Source: Carboxydothermus hydrogenoformans Z-2901 (lineage in GTDB: Bacteria; Bacillota; Z-2901; Carboxydothermales; Carboxydothermaceae). Taken from it: 64,000 bases of DNA. The first letter of the stretch is position 1; every line of letters begins with the position of its first letter. Positions 35,681-44,619 of this stretch are shown here, one piece after another. The translations under genes and the position numbers were made by a program. The stretch spans positions 1,400,001 to 1,464,000 of the forward strand of contig NC_007503.1 of the NCBI RefSeq assembly GCF_000012865.1, written 5' to 3'. The notes beneath the pieces were generated by a model. That model ran no database searches and was not told where the DNA came from. It worked only from the letters and a program-made list of their open reading frames with translations.

Positions 35681-37726
35681 TTAAAGCTTCTCAGCCACTA
35701 ACTCTGCAATATCGTAAACTTTAACTTCCTCGGTCTTATCAAATGCCTTTATCCCATCTTCCAGCATGGTAAGGCAGTACGGACAGTTTACCGCAATTCC
35801 CTCCGGGTTGGTAGCTAAAGCTTGCCGCGTACGCTCAACGTTAATCCGTTCCCCTAAAGTTTCCTCCATCCACATCCGTCCACCACCGGCGCCGCAGCAA
35901 AAACTGGTTTCTCTGTTCCTGCTCATTTCGGTTAATTTTACTCCTACATTCTTTAATACTTCCCTTGGCTCATTAAATACCCGGTTATACCGTCCCAGGT
36001 AACAGGAATCATGATAGGTAAAGCGACGGTTATCGGTGCTGTTTAACTTTATCTTATTTTCCGAAAGGAGCTTGGCAATTAGCTCGCTGTGGTGGATCAC
36101 CTCATAATTACCGCCTAACTGCGGGTAATCATTTTTCAGGGTATTATAGCAGTGGGGACAGGCGGTAATAATTTTCTTAACTTTATAATTATTCATGGTT
36201 TCAATATTTTCCTGGGCAAGCATCTGGTATAAATATTCATTACCAATTCTCCGGGCAGAGTCGCCACAGCATTTTTCTTCGGTACCTAAAATGGCAAACT
36301 TAATCCCTGCCGCTTTAAGGATTTTAACTAAGGCCCGAGAGACTTTTTTGTTTCTTTCATCAAAGGAACCGGCACAGCCAACCCAGTAGAGATATTCTAT
36401 TTCTTCGGGGTTTTCCATCTCTCCCAGGATTGGCACATCTAAACCTTCCGCCCAGTCCGCTCTACTGGCCCAGCCCACCCCCCAGGGGTTACCGTTATTC
36501 TCCATATTTCTAAAAGTAAGCTGTACTTCCTGCGGAAAGGAGCTTTCCATTAGGACTAAATTTCTTCTTAACTCTACTGTCTTGGGAATGTGTTCTACAT
36601 AGACCGGACAGACTTCCTGACATGCCCGGCAGGTAGTACACGACCAAATCGTATCTTCTTCAATTACCTCCCCGATTAATGCCCTTGTAACCGCACCTTC
36701 CACTTCACCGGTTGCCGCTTCTTCCCCCAATCCTTTTTTGGCCAGTTCGGCTTTGGCTCTGGCAATTATCACCGGTGCTCTTTCGTTTAGAGCCTCTTTC
36801 AGGTCCTGGGTCATTTTCTTGGGCGATAACGGCTTTTTCGTAAGGTAAGCAGGACAATTGTCCTGACACCGTCCGCAGCGGGTACAGCTATCCAAATCTA
36901 AAAGCTGTTTCTGGGTAAACTCTTCCACCGTCGATACCCCAAAAGATTCTGCATCTTCTGCTTCCAAATCAATTAACGGGAAGGTCTTGGCACTCTGGGG
37001 ATCCGCCAAAGCCTGGTTGATGGGAGCGGTGAAGAGGTGAATTAATTTGGAATACGGAATATAAGCAATAAAGCCAAAGGCTAAAAGCATATGCCCCCAC
37101 CAGAGAATAACATGCCACAGCCTGAGGATTCCTTCATCGGCTCCGGCAAATAGCTGGGCCACTAAATTACCAAAAGGCGAATAGGCTGCCCAGTTATCCC
37201 CGGCCACTGCCATGCGGATTCCTTCGACGATATAACCGGTAACCAAAATTGTTAAAATTAAAAGCAATGAAATTAAATCATCAGGCTTGTTATCGAGACG
37301 ATCTGGCTTTATAATATAGCGGCGAATAATAGCCATTAAAATACCAATGATTGCTGCAACCCCACCTACATCGGCTAAAAAGCTAAAAAGTAAATAAACG
37401 TTGCCGGTAAATACTTTAATACCGAAGTCTGCCTGAATTGCCACTATTAAAGTGGTTAAAAACAAAACAGTAAAACCCCAGAAGATACCAAAATGCATTA
37501 AGCCGGGATACAGTTCGTTTAAGATTCTTCTTTGGAAAAAGGTTTCTTTTAAGAATCTTCCGAAATCCCACTTAACACTGGCTTTTTGCCCTATTTTCCA
37601 GTATTGATACCGCTGGTACATTCCATAGGCGAAAATTGCCAGGGCGATTAAAAACAACGGGTACATTAAAAACTTGGCTGTGTGGTTTATATTCCAGTAA
37701 AGTTCCCGCTGGGGAATTCCATTCAC
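35681..37726 (-). CDS. Membrane FeS oxidoreductase (putative Etf:menaquinone oxidoreductase)
   Basis: The N-terminal third (about 1-230) has NarI/HdrE-like membrane segments that could bind heme and quinone. Then come two [4Fe-4S] motifs, CTRCGRCQDNCPAYL and CTTCRACQEVCPVYV, and two HdrD-type CCG domains with CCGDSARRIGNEY and CCGAGGGRMWMEE. This layout matches the membrane FeS proteins that move electrons from EtfAB to menaquinone in beta-oxidising anaerobes. It lies directly after etfBA. GTG 37726 with GGGGAGGG is preferred over the upstream ATG, giving 681 residues. The reaction direction is inferred. Confidence 0.85.
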   Translation of the reverse strand: MNGIPQRELYWNINHTAKFLMYPLFLIALAIFAYGMYQRYQYWKIGQKASVKWDFGRFLKETFFQRRILNELYPGLMHFGIFWGFTVLFLTTLIVAIQADFGIKVFTGNVYLLFSFLADVGGVAAIIGILMAIIRRYIIKPDRLDNKPDDLISLLLILTILVTGYIVEGIRMAVAGDNWAAYSPFGNLVAQLFAGADEGILRLWHVILWWGHMLLAFGFIAYIPYSKLIHLFTAPINQALADPQSAKTFPLIDLEAEDAESFGVSTVEEFTQKQLLDLDSCTRCGRCQDNCPAYLTKKPLSPKKMTQDLKEALNERAPVIIARAKAELAKKGLGEEAATGEVEGAVTRALIGEVIEEDTIWSCTTCRACQEVCPVYVEHIPKTVELRRNLVLMESSFPQEVQLTFRNMENNGNPWGVGWASRADWAEGLDVPILGEMENPEEIEYLYWVGCAGSFDERNKKVSRALVKILKAAGIKFAILGTEEKCCGDSARRIGNEYLYQMLAQENIETMNNYKVKKIITACPHCYNTLKNDYPQLGGNYEVIHHSELIAKLLSENKIKLNSTDNRRFTYHDSCYLGRYNRVFNEPREVLKNVGVKLTEMSRNRETSFCCGAGGGRMWMEETLGERINVERTRQALATNPEGIAVNCPYCLTMLEDGIKAFDKTEEVKVYDIAELVAEKL

Positions 37727-37778
37727 CCTAATCCCTCCCCTTTTGTTTGCAATTTTTTCTAAACAAAATTTATTAGAG

Positions 37779-37802
37779 AAGGAAGGCAAAAATGCCTTCC
37801 TT
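37779..37802 (-). terminator. Hairpin between etfA and the FeS oxidoreductase
   Basis: On the minus strand AAGGAAGGC / GCCTTCCTT is a perfect 9-bp stem with an ATTTTT loop, overlapping the etfA stop. The tail TCTCTAATAAATT is weak, so it may only reduce read-through or stabilise the upstream message. Confidence 0.5.
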
Positions 37803-38758
37803 TACGATTTTAAAAGCTTTTTAAACTCTTCGGTTAAAAGCGGAACTATTTCAAACAAATCGCCAACTATGCCGTAATCGGCAACTTTAAAGATGTTAGC
37901 TTCCGGGTCTTTGTTGATGGCTACTATTACCTTGGAGCTGCCCATCCCGGCTAAGTGCTGAATTGCCCCGGAAATACCTACGGCGATATACAAACTGGGG
38001 GATACGGTCTTACCGGTCTGGCCTACCTGATACCGGTGCTCCCGCCAGCCGGCATCTACCGCTGCCCGGGAGGCCCCTACCGCTGCCCCTAAAACGTCCG
38101 CCAAATCTTCCAGCAGCTTGAAGTTCTCCGGACCTTTCATCCCCCGACCGCCCGATACTATGATATCCGCTTCGGTTAATTCGGGACGTCCGGATACCTG
38201 CTTGACTACTTCCTTTACTATGGCTTTTAAATCTTCCGGCATAAAGCTGACCGCTACTTCTTCAATTGCAGCTTGCCCGCCGGCTTTCTCCGCTGCCGGA
38301 AATACGTTGGGCCGTACCGTTACTATTAACGGATGGCTGGTGGCCCCCACTTTGGTATAAGCTTTCCCGGCGTAAATGGGTCGTACAAAGACTCCTTCTT
38401 CGTAACCGGTGATGTCGCTTACCTGTCCCGCTCCTACCCGCTGGGCTGTCCGCGGTGCAAAGTCCCTCCCCTGAGCGGAGTTGGCAATTAACACTACTTC
38501 CGGCTTTTCTTTATTGATTAATTCCGCCAGTACCCGGGTGTATTTGGCGGTGGTGTACTGCTCTAAATCCGGATGGTCGGCTACATATACTTTCCCTACT
38601 CCGTATTCCCCAAGCTCAGAAGCCAGGCCTTTTACGTCTTTTCCGATTACTACCCCTTCAACCTCTCCCCCTATTTGCCGGGCTAAAGTTACCATCTCAA
38701 AGGTTACTTTCTTTAACTTACCTTCCCTTTGCTCTGCTACTACCCATACTTTACCCAT
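37802..38758 (-). CDS. etfA: Electron transfer flavoprotein alpha subunit
   Basis: EtfA binds FAD and, with EtfB, accepts electrons from acyl-CoA dehydrogenases. The C-terminal FAD domain shows IIVSGGRGMKGPENFKLLED, VGASRAAVDAGW, QVGQTGKTVSPSLYIAVGIS and GSSKVIVAINKDPEANIF. The start is ATG 38758; the upstream GTG overlaps the GGGGGTGG ribosome site. It is 12 bp downstream of etfB. Codons are visibly GC-richer here than in the neighbouring small genes. Confidence 0.95.
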   Translation of the reverse strand: MGKVWVVAEQREGKLKKVTFEMVTLARQIGGEVEGVVIGKDVKGLASELGEYGVGKVYVADHPDLEQYTTAKYTRVLAELINKEKPEVVLIANSAQGRDFAPRTAQRVGAGQVSDITGYEEGVFVRPIYAGKAYTKVGATSHPLIVTVRPNVFPAAEKAGGQAAIEEVAVSFMPEDLKAIVKEVVKQVSGRPELTEADIIVSGGRGMKGPENFKLLEDLADVLGAAVGASRAAVDAGWREHRYQVGQTGKTVSPSLYIAVGISGAIQHLAGMGSSKVIVAINKDPEANIFKVADYGIVGDLFEIVPLLTEEFKKLLKS

Positions 38759-38770
38759 TAGCTCCACCCC

Positions 38771-39532
38771 CTATATTACCTTGGCTTCTTCCCGTAAGGC
38801 TTTAACTAACTTGGCTACCGCTACTGCCGGCTCATCGGTGAAAATTTTCCCCGCTTGCTTGCCTTTGGGAAGAAAGATTTCTTTTATCTCTACTTTAGGA
38901 GTAGCATTTACCCCGAGGTCCACAGCGTTTATGACCTTTAACTCTTTTTTCTTGGCCTGCATGATGCCTTTCATGGAAGGATACCGCGGCTCATTTAACC
39001 CCCGCTGGGCGGTAACAAGGGCCGGTAGAGGCACTTCTACCACTTCGGTACCACCTTCGATTTCCCGGTGGCCGGTAATCTTGCCTTCCCCTACTTCTAA
39101 TTTGGTGACAAGGTTAATTTGGGGTAAGCCTAAAATCTCGGCTACCCGTACCCCTACCTGGGCGGAACTGTCGTCAATGGCCCGCCAGCCGGCTAAAATA
39201 AGGTCGTATTCCATTTGCTGCAGCACTTTCGCCAGTACTTCGGCTACCACCATTTCATCTAACTGCAAACCGTCGGTTTTGACCAGCACCGCCCGGTCGG
39301 CTCCCATGGCTAAGGCCTGCCGTAATGCTTCCTGGGCTCGGTCACTGCCCGCCGAGACTACCACTACCTCCCCCTGCCCAAGTTTTTCTTTGATCCTTAA
39401 TGCTTCTTCTACCGCAAATTCGTCGTAGGGGTTAATGATTAAGGTTACCCCGCTGTCGTCAATTTTCCCGTCCTTTAATACTATCTTCGCTTCGGTGTCA
39501 AAGGTTTGCTTTAAAAGGACTACCAGTTTCAC
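38771..39532 (-). CDS. etfB: Electron transfer flavoprotein beta subunit
   Basis: EtfB pairs with EtfA. The 253 residues show VLLKQTFDTEAKI, NPYDEFAVEEALRIKE, ALAMGADRAVLVK, LILAGWRAIDDSSAQVG and PALVTAQRGLNEPRYPSMKG, all family landmarks. The start is a GTG with GGAGGG upstream. It lies 13 bp after the crotonase gene, in the typical butyryl-CoA gene order. Whether it contains the extra bifurcating FAD cannot be decided from sequence alone. Confidence 0.95.
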   Translation of the reverse strand: MKLVVLLKQTFDTEAKIVLKDGKIDDSGVTLIINPYDEFAVEEALRIKEKLGQGEVVVVSAGSDRAQEALRQALAMGADRAVLVKTDGLQLDEMVVAEVLAKVLQQMEYDLILAGWRAIDDSSAQVGVRVAEILGLPQINLVTKLEVGEGKITGHREIEGGTEVVEVPLPALVTAQRGLNEPRYPSMKGIMQAKKKELKVINAVDLGVNATPKVEIKEIFLPKGKQAGKIFTDEPAVAVAKLVKALREEAKVI

Positions 39533-39545
39533 CTAATCTCCCTCC

Positions 39546-40328
39546 TTACTCTCCTTTAAATTCGGGTTTTCTTTTATTTAAGAAGGCATCCATGCCTTCT
39601 TTTTGATCACTGGTCGTAAAGCAGAGGGCAAACATCTCCGCTTCATACGCCAGTGCCCGTTCCAAATCCATGTTTAACCCTTCGTTTAAGGCAGCCTTGG
39701 AATAAAATACCGCAAGTTTTGCTTTAGCTGCTATTTTCTGAGCAATTTCTAAAGCTGTTGGCATCAGTTCTTCCGGTTCTACTACCCTGTTAACCAATCC
39801 TATTCTCAGGGCTTCCTGAGCATCTATCATCTCACCGGTATATAAGAGCTCGGCTGCCATACCTTTTCCTACCAATCGCGGCAACCTCTGAGTACCGCCA
39901 AAGCCTGCAGTAACCCCTAATCCTACTTCCGGTTGTCCAAATTTTGCTTTAGTTGAAGCAATCCTGAAATCACAGGCCATTGCTATTTCACAGCCACCAC
40001 CAAGGGCGAACCCGTTAACCGCAGCGATAACCGGTTGAGGAATTCTTTCAAGTTTTGATAACACCTTTTGCCCAAGCTTAGCAAAATACCTGGCTTGCCG
40101 GGGAGTAAAATTCCTCATTTGCGAAATGTCGGCTCCCGCCACAAAACTCTTTTCTCCCGCACCGGTTAAAATTACCACCGTAATGCTTTCATCCTCAGCT
40201 ATTTTATCCAGTAAAGAATCTAACTCTTCTAACACTTCAGAATTTAAAGCATTTAATACCTGGGGTCGGTTTATGGTTATAATACCGACCTGGTCTTTCT
40301 TTTCAAACAAAATCGTTTTGTATTCCAT
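39546..40328 (-). CDS. crt: Enoyl-CoA hydratase (crotonase)
   Basis: Crotonase hydrates crotonyl-CoA to 3-hydroxybutyryl-CoA. The oxyanion-hole motifs are GAGEKSFVAGADISQM (about residue 60) and NGFALGGGCEIAMACDFR (about 105), the first catalytic Glu region; the second catalytic Glu lies in FGQPEVGLGVTAGFGGTQRL. At 260 residues it is complete. It is followed by etfB and preceded by the acyl-CoA dehydrogenase gene. Confidence 0.95.
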   Translation of the reverse strand: MEYKTILFEKKDQVGIITINRPQVLNALNSEVLEELDSLLDKIAEDESITVVILTGAGEKSFVAGADISQMRNFTPRQARYFAKLGQKVLSKLERIPQPVIAAVNGFALGGGCEIAMACDFRIASTKAKFGQPEVGLGVTAGFGGTQRLPRLVGKGMAAELLYTGEMIDAQEALRIGLVNRVVEPEELMPTALEIAQKIAAKAKLAVFYSKAALNEGLNMDLERALAYEAEMFALCFTTSDQKEGMDAFLNKRKPEFKGE

Positions 40329-40346
40329 ACTTTCCCCCCTGTTCCC

Positions 40347-41489
40347 CTATTTTAAGAGGTGGCGAGCAATTACAATTCTCTGAATCTGATTGGTCCCCTC
40401 GTAAATCTGCGTGATCTTGGCATCCCTCATGTAGCGCTCTACGGGATACTCCTTGGTATAACCGTAACCGCCGAGCAGTTGTACGCAATCGGTAGTTACC
40501 CGCATTGCTGTATCGGTTGCATATTTTTTGGCCATCGCCGCTTCTTTGCTGTGGGGTAACCCATTATTTTTCAGCCAGGCAGCCCGGTAAACTAATAACT
40601 TCGCCGCTTCAATCTCCGTTGCCATATCCGCCACCATCCACTGAATCCCCTGGTTTGCGGCAATAGGCCGGCCAAATTGCTCCCGCTGTTTAATGTAGTT
40701 AAGGGTATACTCAAAAGCGCCTTCCGCAATGCCTAAACCCTGGGCTCCAATCGCAATCCGCCCGCCATCTAAAAGTTGCATGGCAACTTTAAAGCCCTCG
40801 CCAATTTTCCCCAGAACATTTTCTTTTGGGACTATGGCATTTTCAAAATACAGCTCGCAGGTAACCGAACCATTCAGTCCCATTTTTTCTACCGGTTTAG
40901 AAATGGTAAGTCCCGGTGTATTTTTTTCAACTATCAAACAGGTAATCCCTTCCGCCCCTTTGGTAGCGGGGTCAGTTCTTGCAAAGGTAATAAAAACGTC
41001 GGCATAGCTTCCATTGGTGATGAAAATTTTACTGCCATTTAAGACAAAGTGATCACCTTTATCTACCGCTGAAAGCCTCAAGCTGGCCGCATCGGAACCG
41101 GAATTAGGCTCCGTTAAAGCATAAGCTCCAAGCATTCTCCCCTGAGCCATTGGAACTAAATATTTCTGTTTCTGTTCTTCGGTACCAAACATATAGATAC
41201 TCATGCAGCCAAGCCCAATGTGTACAGCTAAAATCACCGCAGTTGAGGCACAAACCTTGGCAATTTCTTCAATAAACAAAATGTAGGAAAAGTAGTCAGC
41301 TCCTGCTCCTCCGTACTCTTCGGAAATGGGAATTCCCATTAAACCTAATTCCGCCAATTTATCTAACGTCTCCTTGGGAAAACGATGCTCCCGGTCGGTC
41401 TTTTCCGCAATTGGTGCAATTTCTCTTTGGGCAAATTTTCGCACCATGTCAACAAACATCTGCTGTTCTTCCGAAAGCTGAAAATCCAT
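40347..41489 (-). CDS. Short-chain acyl-CoA dehydrogenase (butyryl-CoA type)
   Basis: The enzyme oxidises acyl-CoA to enoyl-CoA with FAD and passes electrons to Etf. The 380 residues contain YALTEPNSGSDAASLRL, FITNGSYADVF, QLLGGYGYTKEYPVERYMRD and the catalytic region RDAKITQIYEGTNQIQ near the C-terminus, where the base Glu lies in YEGTNQI. ATG 41489 with GGGGAGGGG is preferred over the upstream in-frame start. It belongs to the thl-hbd-acd-crt-etfBA unit. Confidence 0.94.
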   Translation of the reverse strand: MDFQLSEEQQMFVDMVRKFAQREIAPIAEKTDREHRFPKETLDKLAELGLMGIPISEEYGGAGADYFSYILFIEEIAKVCASTAVILAVHIGLGCMSIYMFGTEEQKQKYLVPMAQGRMLGAYALTEPNSGSDAASLRLSAVDKGDHFVLNGSKIFITNGSYADVFITFARTDPATKGAEGITCLIVEKNTPGLTISKPVEKMGLNGSVTCELYFENAIVPKENVLGKIGEGFKVAMQLLDGGRIAIGAQGLGIAEGAFEYTLNYIKQREQFGRPIAANQGIQWMVADMATEIEAAKLLVYRAAWLKNNGLPHSKEAAMAKKYATDTAMRVTTDCVQLLGGYGYTKEYPVERYMRDAKITQIYEGTNQIQRIVIARHLLK

Positions 41490-41522
41490 CTTTCCCCTCC
41501 CCCCGTATGACCCCAAAAAGGA

Positions 41523-42374
41523 TTAAGAATAGTTATAAAACCCTCTACCGGTTTTTCGTCCGAGCCATCCCGCTTTAACATATTGCCGCAACAGCGGACA
41601 AGGACGGTATTTGGGGTCACCATAACCGTTATATAGAACTTCTAAAATAGCAAGAACTGTATCAAGTCCAATTAAGTCAGCCAGGGCCAGAGGACCCATC
41701 GGATGATTCATACCAAGTTTCATAATGGTATCGATTCCCTCTACCGATGCTACCCCTTCATAGAGGCACCAAATAGCTTCATTAATCATTACCTGCAAAA
41801 CTCTATTGGACACGAAACCAGGAACATCTTTACATTCTACCGGCACTTTATCCATTTTGCGGCTAAGTTCCTCAATTACCTGATAAACCTCATCGGAGGT
41901 TTGCAAACCGCGAATTATTTCCACCAATTTCATCAATGGTACGGGATTCATAAAATGCATGCCGATAACCCGTTCAGGACGCTTGGTTGTTGCCGCAATT
42001 TCGGTAATCGGCAAAGACGAGGTGTTGGTAGCCAAAATCGCATGAGGTGGGGCAATTTGATCCAGTTCAGCAAAGATTTTAGCCTTAACTTCCATTTTTT
42101 CCACAACCGCCTCAATTACCAAATCACAATCGGCAGCATTTTTTAAGCTATCGGAAGGCTTAATTCTTCCTAAAATTTCATTTTTTTCTGCTTCAGTTAT
42201 TTTCCCTTTTTCAACAAACTTAGCAAGGCTCTTTTTTATCGTTTCTAACCCTTTATTCACAATATCAAGATTTAAATCATGTAATACCGTTTCAAAACCC
42301 GCTTGCGCTGCAACCTGGGCTATCCCACTGCCCATTTGTCCGGCCCCAACAACCATAATTTTTTTAATATCCAT
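41523..42374 (-). CDS. hbd: 3-hydroxybutyryl-CoA dehydrogenase
   Basis: This NAD(P)-dependent enzyme interconverts 3-hydroxybutyryl-CoA and acetoacetyl-CoA. The Rossmann motif [19 protein letters not shown] starts near residue 8. The catalytic His is in [13 protein letters not shown] (about 139), followed by [10 protein letters not shown] and [18 protein letters not shown]. The 283-residue stand-alone form is the clostridial type. It starts 12 bp after thl. Confidence 0.96.
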   Translation of the reverse strand: MDIKKIMVVGAGQMGSGIAQVAAQAGFETVLHDLNLDIVNKGLETIKKSLAKFVEKGKITEAEKNEILGRIKPSDSLKNAADCDLVIEAVVEKMEVKAKIFAELDQIAPPHAILATNTSSLPITEIAATTKRPERVIGMHFMNPVPLMKLVEIIRGLQTSDEVYQVIEELSRKMDKVPVECKDVPGFVSNRVLQVMINEAIWCLYEGVASVEGIDTIMKLGMNHPMGPLALADLIGLDTVLAILEVLYNGYGDPKYRPCPLLRQYVKAGWLGRKTGRGFYNYS

Positions 42375-42385
42375 TTAAATCCCTC

Positions 42386-43567
42386 CTATTCCACTTTAAT
42401 CAACATGGCATCCCCTTGGGCCGCTCCGCTGCAAATGGCAGCTATTCCTGTTCCCCCACCCCGACGTCTTAACTCATAAATCAGGGTCATTAAAATACGG
42501 GCCCCGCTTGCACCGATGGGATGACCAAAAGCTACAGCTCCACCGTTAACATTAACTTTTTCAAGGTTATACCCGGCAATTTTTTGACTGACCAAAACTA
42601 CCGCCGCAAAAGCTTCATTAACTTCTAAAAGATCTATTTGTTCAATTTTCATTCCTTTCTTCGCTAAAAGCTTGTTAATCGCCTGTCCCGGTGCAGTTGC
42701 AATATATTTGGCATCTAAAGCTACTTCGGCATGGTTAAGGTAAGTCGCCAGAGGTTTAATTCCAAGTTCCCGGGCTTTTTCTCTACTCATTAGGACCAAA
42801 GCTCCTGCTCCATCATTTACACCGGGAGCATTTCCGGCAGTAACGGTCCCGTTGGCATCAAAAACCGGCGGAAGTTTAGAAAGAGCTTCAATCGTTGTAT
42901 TGGGACGCGGCTGTTCATCTTTTTCAATGACAACAACCTCTCCTTTTTTCCCGGGTACCTCAACTTTGACAATTTCATCGTTCAGCCGTCCTTTTTCCAT
43001 TGCTTCTTTAGCCCTCATTTGACTAATATATGCCCATTCATCCTGAGCTTGCCGGGAAATACCATATTCCTTGGCAACTTCCGAGCCGTGAACCGCCATG
43101 TGCCGGTCATAAAAAGCACACCAGAGACCATCATGCACCATTAAATCTATAGCTTCAAAATTAAACATTCTCTGTCCCCAGCGGGCACTGGGCAATATAT
43201 ATGGGGCATTACTCATGCTTTCCATTCCGCCTGCAACTGCCACGTCAATTTCGCCTAAAGCAATCATCTTTGCCGCCATAGCTACCGCGATTAAACCGCT
43301 GGCACATACTTTATTTACCGTTACTGACGGAACTTCCCAGGGTAGACCCGCTTTTCTTGCCGCCTGCCGGGAAGGTATTTGACCCGCTCCTCCCTGTAAA
43401 ACCTGACCCATGTAAACATAGTCAAACTCTTCCGGACTTACTCCGCTTCTCTCTACCGCTGCCTTGATAGCTATTGCCCCCAGGTCAACCGCTTTTAAAG
43501 CCGAAAGTCCTCCACCAAACTTCCCAAAGGGTGTTCGGGCCGCACTTACAATAACTACTTCTCTCAT
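42386..43567 (-). CDS. thlA: Acetyl-CoA acetyltransferase (thiolase)
   Basis: Thiolase condenses or cleaves acetoacetyl-CoA. The acyl-accepting Cys is in [18 protein letters not shown] (about residue 88), the His in [17 protein letters not shown], and the second Cys in [13 protein letters not shown]; the latter is usually CxGGGxG, so the Gly-to-Ala changes are notable but conservative. At 393 residues it is complete. It is the first gene of the short-chain module, and the 196 bp in front hold no clear palindromic operator. Confidence 0.94.
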   Translation of the reverse strand: MREVVIVSAARTPFGKFGGGLSALKAVDLGAIAIKAAVERSGVSPEEFDYVYMGQVLQGGAGQIPSRQAARKAGLPWEVPSVTVNKVCASGLIAVAMAAKMIALGEIDVAVAGGMESMSNAPYILPSARWGQRMFNFEAIDLMVHDGLWCAFYDRHMAVHGSEVAKEYGISRQAQDEWAYISQMRAKEAMEKGRLNDEIVKVEVPGKKGEVVVIEKDEQPRPNTTIEALSKLPPVFDANGTVTAGNAPGVNDGAGALVLMSREKARELGIKPLATYLNHAEVALDAKYIATAPGQAINKLLAKKGMKIEQIDLLEVNEAFAAVVLVSQKIAGYNLEKVNVNGGAVAFGHPIGASGARILMTLIYELRRRGGGTGIAAICSGAAQGDAMLIKVE

Positions 43568-43763
43568 TTTCTCCCCTCCTCAAACTCCCAATGATTAAAA
43601 ATACAAAAAATTCCGTTTTTTCTCTTTCTAATCCACCACCCCTCGTAAAAGAGTAAAGCGAAAACCATATTATTTTAAATACGTAACTTAAGATAAAATT
43701 CCTGCTGGTTTGACTAAATATTTTTTATATTGTTAATTTTTGAAATTGTTTGTGTATTTTAAT
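43568..43763. other. Intergenic region between thlA and the TetR gene
   Basis: This 196-bp AT-rich stretch presumably carries the thlA promoter. Apart from the GAGGAGGGGAG ribosome site before thlA I see no confident -35/-10 pair, no hairpin and no FadR-type palindrome. Confidence 0.5.
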
Positions 43764-44360
43764 CTACTCGTTATTTTGCTTAATTATACCGTAGCAAAAC
43801 AGTTGAAAAACATCATCGCTAAGTTTAGCCAGACTATAACGGCGGGACGATAATAACCAGGAAGAAACTGTTTCATCCAAAGTTCCGAAAATCATCCGCC
43901 GAATGACCTTTGTAGAAATATCTTTACGAAAAATTCCCTGTTCTTTTCCTTCTTCTATGACACTTTCAATAATATAAAAATAATCCTTTAATAACTCCGA
44001 CAATTTTTGCCGCAAATCTCTATCAGCCTGACGTAATTCAATCTGGGTAACCTGGGCAAAATTGCGGTCCTTTTCGGAGTTCTCCAAGTGCATAGTTATA
44101 AGTTTTTTTAGTTTATCAAGTGGCGTTTTAGCAGCAGCTATCTCGACTTTTAAGTTAGAAATAAACTCCCCATATCTCTTTTGAAAAAGGGATAAAAGTA
44201 AATCCTGTTTATTTTTAAAATAAAGATAAATTGTTCCTTCAGCTACGTTAGCTTCCCGTGCTATTTTTGAAATTTGGGCTTTATGATAGCCAACTTCCCC
44301 GATGATTTTTGCAGCAGCATCTAAGATAGCTTCATATTTATCTATGCTCTTTTTGGCCAT
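43764..44360 (-). CDS. fadR: TetR family regulator, FadR (YsiA)-like
   Basis: The N-terminal helix-turn-helix reads QISKIAREANVAEGTIYLYF (about residues 25-45), typical of TetR proteins. The C-terminal ligand domain is divergent. In Bacillus, FadR is a TetR repressor of beta-oxidation released by long-chain acyl-CoA. Here the gene lies between the two beta-oxidation modules, and an 18-bp palindrome matching the Bacillus FadR consensus overlaps its own -35 region and also lies in front of fadN. GGAGGG precedes the ATG. Orthology to FadR is inferred from operator and context. Confidence 0.85.
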   Translation of the reverse strand: MAKKSIDKYEAILDAAAKIIGEVGYHKAQISKIAREANVAEGTIYLYFKNKQDLLLSLFQKRYGEFISNLKVEIAAAKTPLDKLKKLITMHLENSEKDRNFAQVTQIELRQADRDLRQKLSELLKDYFYIIESVIEEGKEQGIFRKDISTKVIRRMIFGTLDETVSSWLLSSRRYSLAKLSDDVFQLFCYGIIKQNNE

Positions 44361-44383
44361 ATTACCCTCCGTTTTTTCTTTAA

Positions 44384-44426
44384 ATTATAACACAATAATT
44401 TAAAAAAGTGAATGAGTATTCATTCA
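44384..44426 (-). promoter_or_regulatory. fadR promoter with overlapping FadR-type operator
   Basis: The palindrome TGAATGAGTATTCATTCA spans 44409-44426. On the minus strand the operator is followed by TATAAT (44384-44389), with a weak TTCACT at -35 that lies inside the operator. A repressor bound here would occlude the polymerase, giving autoregulation. Confidence 0.85.
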
Positions 44427-44499
44427 GAATTTAAGATTTTTTTCATAATTTTTAAAAGTTTTAAGATCTAAAACAAAATTAGGACTGCCAGCTTGTTAT

Positions 44500-44517
44500 T
44501 TTTGAGGAGCTTTTCTC
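44500..44517. other. GAGGAG/CTCCTC hairpin
   Basis: The plus strand sequence GAGGAGCTTTTCTCCTC can form a 6-bp stem with a 5-nt loop. It is the third consecutive inverted repeat downstream of fadE and lacks a T run on the minus strand. Confidence 0.4.
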
Positions 44518-44525
44518 CTCCGGCT

Positions 44526-44561
44526 AAAAAATAGGCACTTACCGGCAATCGGTAAGTGCCT
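44526..44561 (-). terminator. Terminator of the fadNAE operon
   Basis: AGGCACTTACCG / CGGTAAGTGCCT is a perfect 12-bp stem with a 5-nt loop. On the minus strand it is followed by ATTTTTT, a proper intrinsic terminator 60 bp past the fadE stop. Confidence 0.92.
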
Positions 44562-44570
44562 AAGAACAAG

Positions 44571-44590
44571 GCGGGAGCGGTTACTCCCGC
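44571..44590 (-). other. GCGGGAG/CTCCCGC hairpin upstream of the terminator
   Basis: A 7-bp perfect stem with a 6-nt loop lies between the fadE stop and the main terminator. It has no T run; it may protect the 3' end of the message. Confidence 0.55.
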
Positions 44591-44619
44591 AATTATTAAA
44601 TGGGAGAGGAGAAAATAAG

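Noticed and set aside
38481-39428. A 315-codon plus-strand frame
   Set aside because: It lies antisense to etfB and etfA, which are certain genes. Its Ser/Thr/Pro-rich composition is typical of the reverse frame of GC-richer codons.
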